Assembly (NCBI GenBank): GCA_961205875.1
Contig: OY540813.1
Span: 15,967,001 to 16,031,000 of the forward strand
DNA length: 64,000 nucleotides
Direction of reading: 5' to 3'
Source: Sialis fuliginosa
Lineage: Eukaryota > Arthropoda > Insecta > Megaloptera > Sialidae
Below the pieces are notes generated by a model, which did no database searches, was not told the DNA's origin, and worked only from the letters and a program-made list of their open reading frames with translations. Shown here one piece after another: positions 22,521-35,055 of the stretch (position 1 is its first letter; the number at the start of each line of letters is the position of its first letter). The translations under genes were made by a program, and so were the position numbers.

Positions 22521-22831
22521 AGTTTTACTCCACACGGCCGCAGTTGCGCTCTCGATATATTGTTGTTGTTCAAAGTGCATTGTTACACGTCGAACTTGTA
22601 TCATTTGTGTATGCTAGATCTTGTTGTTGTGTGATGATTACTTATTGATGCTAGTTAGCGATCGGACAGTTGAGTTTTTGATGCTCGGATGTTTATGGTG
22701 TCGCGAGGTGTGTGAACGGGGCTAGGGTGCTGAGCCCCACGATCATGTGTGTGGAGCTAGTGGTTGCTGCTCCTAGTGGTGGCACCACCAGCCCCTAACC
22801 GCTGCTACTGGATGCTACTCAATGTGTACAC
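22521..22831 (+). other. Candidate long first exon with several upstream ORFs
   Basis: From initiator A22521 to a strong donor GTACAC|GTGAGTACT at 22831/22832 gives a 311-nt exon. It contains short closed frames: one of 24 codons opening M-L-V-S-D-R, and one of 17 codons, M-C-V-E-L-V-V-A-A-P-S-G-G-T-T-S-P. The last ATG, at 22822, stays open across the splice site (M-C-T...), so protein coding would begin in the last 10 bases. Long GC-rich leaders with upstream ORFs are typical of insect developmental regulators. The gene is not recognised, and no following exon is visible in the remaining 41 kb. Confidence 0.45.
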
Positions 22832-22869
22832 GTGAGTACTGCTCTATAACCCTTTGACACTTTGATTCG

Positions 22870-25800
22870 CGCGGTCTGCCGCGCGCGTTATCTACCCACT
22901 ACTCGGTCACTATACAAATGCCGCTCATTAAAACAGACTATTCTAATTATAAACTCATCAAATTTTACTTCATTAAATGATATTGAATTTCCTTACATTT
23001 TTAATTATTTCACTAATGAAATACATTTTTTCTGTACAATTTATTTAATTATTAATTAGTTTTATTCAAAAATTATCATTATATTTGTAATCAATTATTT
23101 TAATTATGCTTTTAAAATATGTTGTTGAATAATACTATATATTCGTGTAGAAAAAATATTCATGTATTTTTAAATAATAAAACTTTTTGATAAATTTATC
23201 TTAAGTAAACTAATTTTATATTCTCTTTTGGTCGCATAAACCAGGTGAATATTTTACAATAATAACCTGCTAAATATTTTTGTGAAACGCAAATATTTGC
23301 AGAAGTATATAAAACACTATCGCGTACTATTGTATTATCTACCGGAGGTATTTTGTTATATATAGGTGTTATACAGATAAATATTAACAAGAAAATACAA
23401 GGATTAATAAATACTTGAAATTTATCTTATTACAGATGTAGACGAATAAATAATTAATTTCCCGGTATTTTTTTGATAACATTCAATAATAAAATCATGC
23501 GATAATTTTATTCAAAAACACTTAATCTAAAAAGCATTCAATATATAGAAAAAAATACAATTTTTCAATAATAAATTATTGACTATCATGTAGCTATAAA
23601 AGAACCAATATACATATTTATATTACATATATACCAACCTTATTAAAAGTAAAAATATTCATTAAAAATGTGACAATCATAAATAGTTGATCTTGTTGAT
23701 ATTTATATGATAGTAATTATTTCAAAACAACATATTCAAAATCGTGTTAACTGTTAATTAACGCCAAACTTTAATATATGACATTATAAAATCCTATTCG
23801 GCAAATTTTTTTTCTATACAAGGAACGTCAAGAGTATGTTTTCCGCATATTTACAGTCATTTTATTACAATAATTACATTCTGTGAATATATTATTACTT
23901 TTATCGAATTTCGAAACTTATTGTCGTAAATGAATTTCGTAAAAAAACGTATCCTGATAAATTGTCATGCAAATCATATTTGGAATTTCCTTAAACTTAA
24001 AAAATACGGAATGCGGATATCACACTTGTTTTTATTGTTTTCTGTGTGTGTAATTATTTAATTAAATATTAACAAAAATTTATTTATTGTTATTTTTTAT
24101 TTATTGTTATTTTTAGTTAATTAATTTATATTTATTATAAATGCAATTGCAAATCTAATTGTAAGTAATTAAATGTTCTATGGTGTAATTTCACCGTAGT
24201 TTTTTAAACAATAAATTTAATCTGAATTTTTCTTTTATTAGTGGAATTTTTTCGAATTGAATAGCAATTTGTGAAATGTGATATTATTATTAACCAAGTA
24301 ATAAAAGTACTTTGAACATGTTTAACTTATTTAAATAATATTGTTCAACTTGTCGTTATAGAATAGTTAACATAATATAGTAAGAATTAAGAGCTATAAA
24401 GTAACATTTTATTAAAACTCTATTATACTCGTAGCTATATATTTGTAACATTCAATACCGACCGTTTGTTAAATAGGTACGTTTTATTACAGTTTTATGT
24501 TGTTAATATGGCACAGTCCGTGCAAAGTACTACATTATTATTTTTTAAATTAATAATTCCAAAGGAATTTGCAGCGATATATTACTGTATTTAATCTCTA
24601 ATGGTACTTTTTATTTGACCACCTAATCTGAATGACGCGACGCAGAAAATATTTTTTTTTAATTTTGATACATAAAACTACGTTTAGTAATTAAAAAAAA
24701 AACTCTATAATTCAAAACATATAAAGGCTATCTAAATGAGTCTCGCGATTCAAAGGACATACTAACATAAAAAAATGTTTATAATTTTAATTTTTAGAAT
24801 AGCATATGTAATTTGTATTTAAAATTCACCATAAAATAATAAAATTTGATGTTTAAAATAAAGTTAATATTGTATGATGGATTAATTTCTTAATACAATT
24901 AATATAAATTACCTTTTTTATTTATAATCGTAATCTAAATAAGATTAAATTCCATAAATTATCATTCTCCTAACAACATGAATAAGTTTCATGGAAAACG
25001 GTTAATTTTAGTTATCTTAAAACACTTCAACAACTAATAATAACTGAAGTCTATGTATGTGATTATCTCAGAAATGAATTGATATTGTTTTTGTAATAGT
25101 ATATATATTTATTAATATTTATATATATATATATTAAAAAAATTCTCATCTTTAAAATAAAACTATATATAATATGTACTCGTATATAGAAGAATTTATC
25201 AGCATTTTAAAGTCAGCCTCTAAATTATTTTTTTTATTTTATTTTTCTCTCAAATACAATTTTGCGATAGTAAGCAAATAAACAAAATCCAGTTGGCTGA
25301 AGGAAAATTTATATAACTGATATAAAATACGAAAATAAAAAAGATAGTTCCTAAAGTTCCTTTCTTATGTTTTTTACAATACTTGTTTACTGATAAACTG
25401 ATACGCGTTATTATATTATATATAATATATTATTTATTCAACTTGTTTCAAAATTCCAATAAATATAATATTCAATATTTTATTGAAACCATGATATAGC
25501 AGAATTTATAACCGTCGAGTATACTTTACTAAATAATTCATATTAATTTATCTACTGGTCTAGAATATCATGATTATTTATATAGTTATAAATTTATAAA
25601 TATGTATTACTTATTATTATATTTATTGGTTAAAATGTGCAATATAAATAAATATATAAAATTAAATTGTTTAACGTATTAGAAGTGATTAACTTTTTCA
25701 TAGAATTTTATATATTTGTATTTGCTATTTTTAATTCTTATTTATTTATTTGTTGTGAACCAAATTATATACAAAATATATTATTATTATATCTACATAT

Positions 25801-26850
25801 TTATCGGTTTTTATATTTTATGTAGATATATAATACATAATAAGTATGTCTGTGTGTACGGTTTATTAGTTTACAGTAGTAACGGTATTTTTGTGTAGCA
25901 AATATATGAATTTTAAATGTGCATGTATCTAATATTTTTGATTTATTCTTCAGTTCATGGTTTAATGTAGGAATGGACTATTTAAATAGCGAGTTAAATT
26001 AAATTATTATTTAATAAATAATTCTAATTATTGTTCGATTTATTATTTATTACAATAAATAATATGAGTGTGTAATTCGAAACATTGCTTTCTCTTCATA
26101 CATCTAATAAATTATTAGATCGAAAATGATAAAAATTAAATATTTAATCCAAAAAGAATAAAATAAATTAAAATGATTTAGTTCTGTATAATGGACAGTA
26201 ATATAAATAAATATTTATTATAATTTATTAAAAATCCTTTATTTAATATCAAAATAAAATAAAACAAATCGTACCGTTAGGTTCTGTAAATGCCGACATT
26301 AATTAGTGTCGAAATAAATTTTACTCGCAATAAAATTATTTATTTCACACATATCCATTTACTCATATTAATTCAACTTTATGTACACAACATAAAAATG
26401 AAACCTTACAGTTATAGTGGTGGTTTTCCAGCATGAAGCAAATTTTTTTATTTTTTTTATTTGCATGCAGTAATTATAATATTTTTATTATTATTTATTA
26501 TATTTATTTATCAAAACTAATTCATAAATTTTTAGGCTCTGCCTGTACCATTTAACTTTTTTTCTGTCTGCTTTTTTATTTATTGCTTTGATGGAAGATT
26601 TACTGTTTTAAAGCCTAAAATTTTAGAATTACTTTAGGTTATAATAGGATTTTTTATTTTAAAATATTTTATAATAAACAAGCATTCATCGATTTCAAAA
26701 TACATATGGACGAAGCCGCGGGGAAATCAGAGATATTTGTATGATATAGGTACGAGTATGTTAATATTTTATCTTCTAACTGATTTATCGTATAAAAGAA
26801 TAAATATATAAGTATAGATTTTGAAATAAATGTGTGTAAATTAGGGATGT
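22870..26850. other. Long AT-rich stretch, likely intron
   Basis: Four kilobases of very AT-rich DNA with (AT)n and (TTTATT)n low-complexity runs, for example 25085-25140 and 25780-25800. No GC-rich exon candidates, RNA genes or delimited transposons. Frames at 23196-23390 and 25716-25898 are composition-driven. If the exon at 22521-22831 is real, this would be the start of its first intron. Confidence 0.5.
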
Positions 26851-26859
26851 TAGGGATAT

Positions 26860-27020
26860 GATATATCGGTTTCGGATATTTTTTCATGGTTTCGGTTTCG
26901 GATACGAATGGGGATATTTTTGCCTTGGTTTTGGTTTCAGATAGAAATAGGGATATTTTTCTTCTTATTTTTAGTTTCGAATACGGATATGCCATTATTT
27001 CGGATAGTTTCGGATACGGT
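26860..27020. repeat. Degenerate 'ggtttcggata' repeat block
   Basis: Variants of 'ggtttcggatacgaatgggg' and 'atagggatatttttc' recur about five times. The block is imperfect, with units of roughly 40-45 bases. Probably the internal part of a worn transposon. The minus-strand frame 26669-26995 lies within it. Confidence 0.5.
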
Positions 27021-27048
27021 TTAAGATCGGAGCTCCAAAACCCGTGAA

Positions 27049-27290
27049 TACTCGGAAAAATTCTTTAGATCTAAAGTGATCGAATCTGATCTTGAGAAAA
27101 AAATCGTATTTTTCACTGATTTTTGATCTGTGGAGACCTGCAAAGATCTACAACGAATTCAATCTCTATCTTTGTAGATCTTTGTAGGTCTCCACAGATC
27201 AAAAGCCAGTGAAAAAATATGATTTTGTCTCAAAATGCAGATTATCAAGACCTGATTTTGATCACTTTAGATCTAAAAATTTTTCTCCGG
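27049..27290. mobile_element. 242-bp foldback element
   Basis: The left arm 'ttagatctaaagtgatc' pairs with the right 'gatcactttagatctaa'. 'gatctgtggagacctgcaaa' pairs with 'tttgtaggtctccacagatc', leaving a very short loop near 27165. 'agatctacaa' and its inverse occur repeatedly around the centre. Non-coding. Confidence 0.7.
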
Positions 27291-27929
27291 ATATACTAAT
27301 TCGGACATAGGTTAGATCTGAAATAGAATAGAGTGATGCAAATGTATAGGATGCTGAACGGATTATGCTTCTACTCTCTGCATGCTGGGTAACGGCGAAG
27401 AAGTTAACATGCTATGTAGGTATTTGGCACGTATGATATCTAAATACACTTGACTATTTTTTTATTAATTATAATTTAATTAATTTAATTAACCTTTTTC
27501 TTGAAGTTCAACTCTAGAAGTGTGACGATATAATTTGAGTATGAAAAGTGTGCCGCAATATGGTAATGATGGTAACTGCCAAAATAATTACTCATCTTTT
27601 TTATTTATTTTTTTATTTTAAAAGGTCATTTTAATTATAACGAAAAACGTATTTTCATGAAATAGTGTAAAAATTGTTTGGTAACCTTGATTTGACATCA
27701 TTTCTAAGCCCAGAAAACACAAGATAAGCGCATATTGTAAAACATAATTTTTTCATGCCTGCTGATAAGTAAATAATGAATTTATCATTTGGAACGAAAC
27801 TGGCAATAATAATGGCAGTATTGTAAAATATTTAATGTGTATAATCTATTTTCTTACTATAGCATTTTGTAGTTACATAAAGAGGGACGTACGTAGATTA
27901 TGTACATAACAGAGCGGTGCTTGTATCTC

Positions 27930-28170
27930 AGTAGTACCTGAACTTAAGTACTTTTTTTATATAGAATTTTTTATTGTTCTTAATTACTTTACAAATGAAA
28001 ATAATTGCATTTGTACATAAATGCATTTTAAAAGTATTTTGTACTTAAATACATTTATTGAAAATGAATTGTACTTATTTACTTACAAATGTACTTAATT
28101 ACTTATTTTTAATTTTAATTTTTTATACTTGTGTACAAAAATTGTAAATAGTAAATGTTTGGTATATTTT
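27930..28170. repeat. Degenerate 'gtacttaaatac' repeats
   Basis: Variants of 'gtacttaaatacatt' and 'tacttaattactt' occur about eight times. This resembles the body of known insect MITEs built on repeated GTACTT words. Ends were not delimited. Confidence 0.45.
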
Positions 28171-28264
28171 TAAATTACAGTTTATATGAATTTCAAAAAC
28201 TAAAGGTAAAAATATTTATCTTATTTTATGAATAGTTTGAAAAATTATTGAATTTATATAAATA

Positions 28265-28694
28265 CACAGCTACACAAAAAAAGTGCGTTGCCAAAAAAAC
28301 GACCTATATAGCATTGTAGTATTGGTCGTGCATAGTCAAAATCCAAGTTTTTGGAATTTTCTGCTTACCAGTTTTTTATATTTGAGCTTGAATTTTGGGG
28401 TTAGGTTGAATATTTCCATAAAAAGGGAGGGGGGTACCAAAAAAACGACCTATATAGCATTGTAGTATTGGACGAGCATAATCGAAATCCACATTTTTGG
28501 AATTTTTTGCTTACCAGTTTTTTTCATTTGAGCTTGAATTTTGAATTTGGCTAATTCAACCTAAACCCAAAATTCAAGCTCAAATTTAAAAAAACTGGTA
28601 AGCAAAAAATTCCAAAAATGTGGATTTCGATTATGCTCGACCAATACTACAATGCTATATAAGTTTGGCTCCGAACTTTTTTTGTGTAGCTGTG
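28265..28694. mobile_element. 430-bp MITE with CACAGCTACACAAAAAAAGT termini and an internal triplication
   Basis: The left end CACAGCTACACAAAAAAAGT is an exact inverse of the right end, ACTTTTTTTGTGTAGCTGTG. Inside, a ~145-bp unit containing 'acgacctatatagcattgta' appears twice in direct orientation (from about 28299 and 28444) and a third time inverted in the right half. ATA flanks both ends. The frame 28283-28465 arises from this repeat and is not a gene. Confidence 0.85.
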
Positions 28695-28699
28695 ATATT

Positions 28700-30728
28700 T
28701 TCTACAAAAAATATAAAATGATTATATATAAATAACTTACAATAAATAAAATCATACATTATTGAAGAAAAATAACCGTGAGTTAACAAAATTACCTACA
28801 TATAAATATATAGGTACGTATGTAGGTGTATAAAAATTTGTATTCATTACAATTGTGTAAATTAACCAAATTAATACTTATGTATATGTATATATAAATA
28901 TCAACAAACCTGTCGGATACTATTGATAAAATCTTATGATTATATATGTATGTAGTATAATCGATATGCAAATATCACCAATGATTAATAATTTTTACTA
29001 ATTCATTTTAATACCTACATTATTCAGTCGCCTGCGGAGTTTTCACACATTACAGTCAAATAAATCATTTAAATATTATATATATGAATTATTTACAGCG
29101 AGGAAAATCTTAATTTAATTTATATTTAACATAATAAGCACTATTTGATTGATAATATCGTCAATATCAGTAATAATAATGTATTAATTTAACATAAATT
29201 TCAAGTGATGATTTTATATGGAGTAAATAAATTGTACCAACTTTGATTTTGGTTAAAATAATGAGTGTATTGTTGATAGCTAATGGGGAGTAATTTTTAT
29301 CAAATTGAATTAATAATACTATACATAATTCGTTTTTGTATACAGAACGGATTTATCTTTATTATATACTGTTATAATAAATACCTATATAAACATTCCA
29401 TTAATTCTTATTTACTGATTATTAAAATATTACCTATGCTAAAATATTTATAAGGACGTATCTAGGGGAAAACCCATTTATGTTTATCTTGACATATTTA
29501 AATTTTATTATAATAGAGATAATTGAGGCATTTATTTAATGTCATCGCATAGATTATAAACTATGTTAATCATACTTATTTCATTCTTAATTTCAAAGTA
29601 GTTTTTTGGTGGTAGTATGAATGATATTTTAAGAGGGTGGCTTAATTTTTTACGAGACGATATTGTCGCTTATAACATCGAGACGAGACTAGACTTCCAT
29701 AACTTTCGTAACACTAGGAAAAATGATTAAAGCGATGATAGTCCGGTGCAGTTAGCTTTTTACCTCGGAACTATAGTAAATGGTTTTCATTGAACTTTTT
29801 CATTGAGTTTCTAATCGTAAAAACTTAAATCTTTTACATTAAAAAAATATTGCTAATAATTATTCAATTATTTATGGGCCATTCCATATCAGTGGTTGCA
29901 TGACCATTCTTAAATAAATTGATTTTTTGTGTGCAATTATCCTAACATTGGTAGTTCAAAACGATCATAATTTTATTTTTATTGTTTTTGTTTTCGCGTA
30001 GCATTTTTTACACTTTAAAGCGTTAACGGAAACTGAAATTTCTCAGCATCTATTTATCCTATCAACATTGAGCTAAAAGCAATTGTTCAGAAAAAAATGG
30101 CACCAGAATTATTTAGACATTTTCTTCGAAATGTAATCCTAAAAGGGCTTAATTTCAGCCTTAATTCTTATTTCTCTTTTAAAAAATCCTATTTTCAACG
30201 ATCGAAGTAACAATTCTTTAATTTAAATAAAAAGTCGTAACTTTAAAATTTAATTAACAATTTCTATCCATTTTATATTCATATCACATTGCCATATTAA
30301 TTAAATATGAAGCAAAAATAAGTGACCCACCGCTAGACTTACTATTAGTGAAATAACAAGCCTTGTTTGTCAGGTAGAGCGTCTGCTTCTATAATATATA
30401 ATATGTATGTTGTATATATCAAACGTTGAACTCTCTTACTGAAATCAATATAAATGTTCTCGGTGTTTTTATTGTAGCTACGACTGGGTCCTGTTATAGA
30501 TAGCAAGTCAATTTCAGAGCCTTCTTCAAAGTTATTGATATTAGTTAGTTAACTCGTGTGGCGCCTTTGGTCTTCCGCACTCGGTAGATTGCGTGATCTT
30601 ACATAAAATAATGAATGAGTCAAGAAAATGAAAAGAGTATAGCATATATTATTTCATACGTCCGTACTGATTTTCAGGAAGAATAAAATATGCATCAAAT
30701 AATTGGTATCAGATTATTATGATTACAT
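28700..30728. other. AT-rich sequence with worn repeat fragments
   Basis: Mostly featureless. 29590-29760 ('gggtggcttaattttttacg', 'cgagacgagactagac') and 29875-30060 ('gggccattccatatcagtgg') look like old transposon fragments. 30355-30395 ('gtcaggtagagcgtctgctt') faintly resembles a tRNA A-box region of a SINE, without a matching B box. Confidence 0.4.
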
Positions 30729-31296
30729 AAGGTACTAGCACCAGTTATAGCCGCTATAAAAGTAGGGTTTACTGTTTTTGTGATTGACGGGCTTCTTTTT
30801 TGTAATTATCATGAACTCATGTTACTAATAAAACAAGTAACTTTTTTTAAATCAATTTAATTACCAAAGTCCGAAAATATAGTTTAAGTATTTTTAAATT
30901 ATAACCTTTTATTTTGTTCATGTTTTTCTCCAGTAATGGATAAAGTAAAACCAGTAATGAGCACGCAGTGATGGACACTTGCTAATGATTACAAAATGAT
31001 AAGTACTACGACATAAAAGATATAAAAGAAAGAATTGTTAAATTTGAAACAATATAAAGCAGTTGCTATATATTAAATTAATAAATAAATTACACAAATA
31101 ATTAGTTTAAATTTACACCATTTTGACACCTATTGGCTGATTGTCATCAAATCACGCTGTAAGGCAGTTAAATGTATATGTAGATTAATATTCAGAAATG
31201 TTAGTAATCAAATATCAACACATATTTCTAATTCAGTACATTTAATTAAAAATTTACCATTACTGTGGTCCTTGCCAAGACTGGTGCCATTACCTT
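30729..31296. mobile_element. MITE family A, copy 2
   Basis: Starts 'aaggtactagcaccagt' and ends 'actggtgccattacctt', flanked by T/A residues compatible with a TA duplication. It aligns with copy 1 (11151-11721) over its whole 568 bp with scattered substitutions and small indels. The frame beginning 31265 overlaps its right end and is spurious. Confidence 0.9.
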
Positions 31297-31652
31297 ATGT
31301 ATGTATGTTCTCCAAAGATATATCTATAAAACTGTAACTAGCACCCACAAAATATTCAAGTCCCATTTTTTAATTATTTTACATTACCGAAATAAAAAAA
31401 CAATTAGAAAAATTCAACAAACCGTAACTATAAAAAAACCTACTTGAAAATCATAATTGACATACATAGACATATAAACATTTTTTATGGTTTTTATACA
31501 CCTCGTAAAAATTTTATTCTTGGCTTTATTTTCTTTTACGTTGTGACAGATTTACGGACATTTGATTAGTGTAAAAGATTCAGTTAATAGGTAAATTCGT
31601 ATTGTAACTATGTGAAAAAACTGTAACATGCATTTTATTTTATTTTTTTTAA

Positions 31653-31857
31653 CACTAGAACTACGCACTCAAAATATATACAATTTTATAAATATTTTAT
31701 TATGAAATAATAATAACAAATCATAATATATTATAAAATATAAATAATGTATTTTAAAAATACTAATATAATAATAATAAATCAAGAAATATAAACATAT
31801 TCTATACGTATTCTTTACAGACTTTTATAATCGTTTTAAATGTTGGTAGTTCTAGTG
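31653..31857. mobile_element. piggyBac-like MITE with TTAA duplication
   Basis: CACTAGAACTAC at the left is the exact inverse of GTAGTTCTAGTG at the right. TTAA flanks both sides (31649-31652, 31858-31861). A TTAA target and a C-rich start with a short TIR are the diagnostic piggyBac pattern. The 205-bp body is AT-rich and non-coding. Confidence 0.9.
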
Positions 31858-32090
31858 TTAAATTTTCAATATTGTTTTTTTTAAATATTGTGTAATAAAT
31901 AGAAATGTTAAACATATTATTACTTTTTGCGGATTAATTTCAGGATAATCTTAGATTTTTAAACTATGAATTTCGTCTATTATGCTGATAAAATTTTGGG
32001 TGAATATTTTTTGCAAAAAAACCTTGAATTTAAACACTCCTTAAAATCTACATACGTTTTTTTTCTTTCAATTAATTGTAACACATAATT

Positions 32091-32498
32091 CAGCGTTTCA
32101 ACCTTTTAGTATTTGCGACCCAATTTTCAATCAGAATTCTCTCCCCCCCCCCCCCTCCCCCATATAATAATTTTATTAAACCTTCTTTCAAAAAACTTTG
32201 CTCTGCAAAACAGGCCCTAGGGAGTCACTAATAATAATTAATATTGTTTTTAATTTAATATTGATAAGTTAATTATTAAAAATACATTACAATCCTATTT
32301 ATAAGTGTATTATATCAGTGTAAATGTAAACGTGTATTTTCTTTTTATTATGCCAGAATGTATTTTATTGCTTTTCTTTCAGGAAATTAAATAATTTTTT
32401 TTAATAATATTGTTTCTCACTTTTTTTCGATATGGTCGCGCCCCCCATTTAGTTTTTAGACGCCTAGGAGAGCGCGCCCCATAGGTTGAGAATCGCTG
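32091..32498. mobile_element. hAT MITE with perfect 8-bp target duplication
   Basis: The ends CAGCGTTTCAACCT and AGGTTGAGAATCGCTG are imperfect inverses of each other and fit the CAGnGnTTCTCAACCT consensus of hAT elements. The flanking octamer ACATAATT is identical on both sides (32083-32090, 32499-32506). The left part reads 'tttgcgaccca' followed by a C tract, the right part 'ggtcgcgcccccc', as usual for this group. No transposase. Confidence 0.95.
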
Positions 32499-32899
32499 AC
32501 ATAATTGAATAGAATGTAGAATTGCATTTATCATTTACTTTTGGTCACATTACATATATATACTCGTATATATCACTTACAGCTTCCACTTATTTTGTTT
32601 TGCACATTGGAAGTATCCAAACCCATTAACCTACATTGAAACAATGATTACACTAATATATTTAAATTATACTGTAATTATCAAGATTGAATGTTTCGCA
32701 ATTATAAATAGTTTTACAAACTAAATTTTATATTGGCAGCAGAGAAAATATATTTTTGTTGTGAATTTGGTTCGTTTAAGAGGTTATACGTCTAATCGTC
32801 CTTCGGAAAATGATATTTTTTTAGGATTTTTTTTTAGAATAATAAAAAAAGCAATCAAATAAACTTTTGAAGGTTTATTGTACATGTCTTAAAACATAC

Positions 32900-33460
32900 A
32901 AAAATTTTTTTTAATGAAATATAAAACAAAATGGCGACTTTAGCGTTGCAAAATTGAGTGCATCTTTTTTGATGTGTATACTCCTCTGCAAAAAGCAGAA
33001 CTTCCATGGATCAACATCCCAAACAAAATGAACATTTTTCGTTATTTAAATAAGTTTTTCCATCAAAGTACACACGATTATTGAAAAATATCGATTTTTG
33101 CAAATTTTGTATCACTGAACAAGAAATCGCGTTTTTGACGAAAAAAACGACCTTAAATTGTTTATAAAAACCGTAATTGTTAACCAATTGTAAAAAATCA
33201 TGCATATTTCGATGTGAAATCTATCTAAGACGTTACAGTTAAGATTTCAAGTCGATCAGATGGAAAATGACCAAGATACGTTTTCCGCAGTTTTTAAAAA
33301 CGTATAGTTTCGATAAAAATGAAGTTAAGGTTTGAAAACTTTTTTACTACATGCTAACGTCGACGTTAGCTCTGACTTTTTTTCGAGACTATGTCAGTTT
33401 GGCGGTTTTCGGTTGCTTATTTTGTTTCTGTGAAGCCGAATTACGGTACCCCTTTACATT
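32900..33460. mobile_element. Degenerate transposon-like block
   Basis: The text is of mixed composition ('ggcgactttagcgttgcaaa', 'gatggaaaatgaccaagata') and resembles long-TIR elements. No inverted partner is present, so it is probably one arm of a truncated copy. The minus-strand frame 33011-33205 is not supported. Confidence 0.35.
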
Positions 33461-33463
33461 ACC

Positions 33464-35055
33464 ATGTACTCATTATCACTCATTTTTCCCCACTTTCACC
33501 ATCTAGGTTCTTTCATTTGTTCAGATACACTTTGGAAAGTGAGCTCTAAAAATTTTTATTTTATTTTTTTGGCATTTATTTTCATATACAGCCAGTTATT
33601 AACGTCACTATGCCACTATCAGACATGGATGACTGGGGGGATCGGGAAGTGCCCTGGGGCAATCAGGGCAGGAAACAGTCACGAAGCCCATTTCATCCAC
33701 AGCTCTAAAAATAAAAAAATAAAAAATTTCTTATAATTCTTTTTGAATATCATTTTTAAGATGTTTATACATCCCCTCAGCCAATAAAAAAGCCAGTCAA
33801 AAATGAATTAATAGATTAGATGTAACCCCTTAATGGAGTGATCGGTAACAAACATATGTTTGTAAATATGTCATTTATTCTGATTAACAGACACTTATTA
33901 TTGTAGTATATTAATATCCAAAGCTTATCAATTTTTTATGTAGGTATATTGGTAAAAAAATATGTGATATCAAATCAGTGTCATTTGGTAAATAAAATCT
34001 TTATTTATTATATCTATTAATTTATTATTGAACTATTTAGAATTTAAACGATGACAAATATCTTACTTACAAGTTAGTTAAAGTTTATCTAGTTTTTTTT
34101 ATTATTATGAAAAGTAGGGGAATCCAAAGTTTTATTGTGCATTATTTCTAAAATATGAGTGTAATTAGAATATTTGCTTGTATCATAATATTTTAGACAC
34201 TTACAAAGCTATTCAGTTTTTTTTAATTATAATTTTTTTTAACTGTGTTAAATAATTTCATGAAAACTAACATTTTATGTTTAAATTGTATTCGTAAAAA
34301 TATCCAATATAAAAGACAATATACTTAACATTACATCTCTTATCCATAAGAGTAAAGATAACCAAAGTTTTTATTTCAAGTTGATCTGTTGAAATTCCAT
34401 TCTATATGTTCTTGGTTTGTTCCAACACATAATAAATGTGTTGTTTTAGTGTTATATCACTAAACCTATCGATAATACAAAATACTGACGAGACATTTTA
34501 TAAATGTAAAGAAAGAATATAAAATTTCAATTATTATACATGAATAAACATGATTTTTTAAATATCTTTATTTTATATTCTAATCAAACAATATTTATCT
34601 ACAATTGAGTGCCTTAGTACTCATAATTAATTACACAGGCCCCCAATGTTTTTATTATGCATTCATTTTTGGACGCCAAAACTAAATTGAAAAGTTCGCT
34701 GATTTCCCAATTTTTGTTATCGTTAAAAAATTTAAAAAAAAAATAGAAAATTTATATCAAATTCGAGAGTGACCATGATATTTTTTACTTAACCTAATTA
34801 ATGACTTTTTGTCTTTATTTTTTCTGGCCGAATTATGAAGAAAAGACTTAGAGCTTTCCACATCTGCCCTAACCTAACCTCAGCGTTTTTTAACAATAAT
34901 TTGTTCCCTAGTTATAAGCATTCAATATTTAAAGTTTGGGTTTTGCTTTTATCTCAAAATTGGTCGTATAGCGATACAAAAAAGGCAAATTGTAGAGAAA
35001 AGTCTAATCTACAAAAGTTATTTATTAGATAAAGTAAAAAAATGTATCATTTATT
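33464..35055. other. Mixed non-coding sequence
   Basis: 33605-33705 is an isolated GC-richer patch ('actggggggatcgggaagtg', 'ccctggggcaatcagggcag') of unknown nature. 34670-34880 contains repeat-like text ('cggacgccaaaactaaattg', 'ccctaacctaacctcagcg'). The rest is AT-rich. Frames at 33464 and 34835 have no domain. Confidence 0.4.

Noticed and set aside
22256-22573. 105-codon minus-strand frame across the CpG island
   Set aside because: Lack of stops reflects high GC. Signals on the + strand (initiator, donor) explain the region better, and the frame runs into unrelated AT-rich and MITE sequence.
26860-27020. Possible CRISPR-like or satellite array
   Set aside because: Units are few, degenerate and unevenly spaced in a eukaryotic context. 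A worn transposon body is the simpler explanation.
28283-28465. 60-codon open frame
   Set aside because: Lies wholly within a MITE made of repeated non-coding modules.
30355-30400. tRNA A-box-like 'ggtagagcgtctgctt'
   Set aside because: No B box follows at the right distance and the sequence continues into AT-rich DNA. At most a faint SINE relic.
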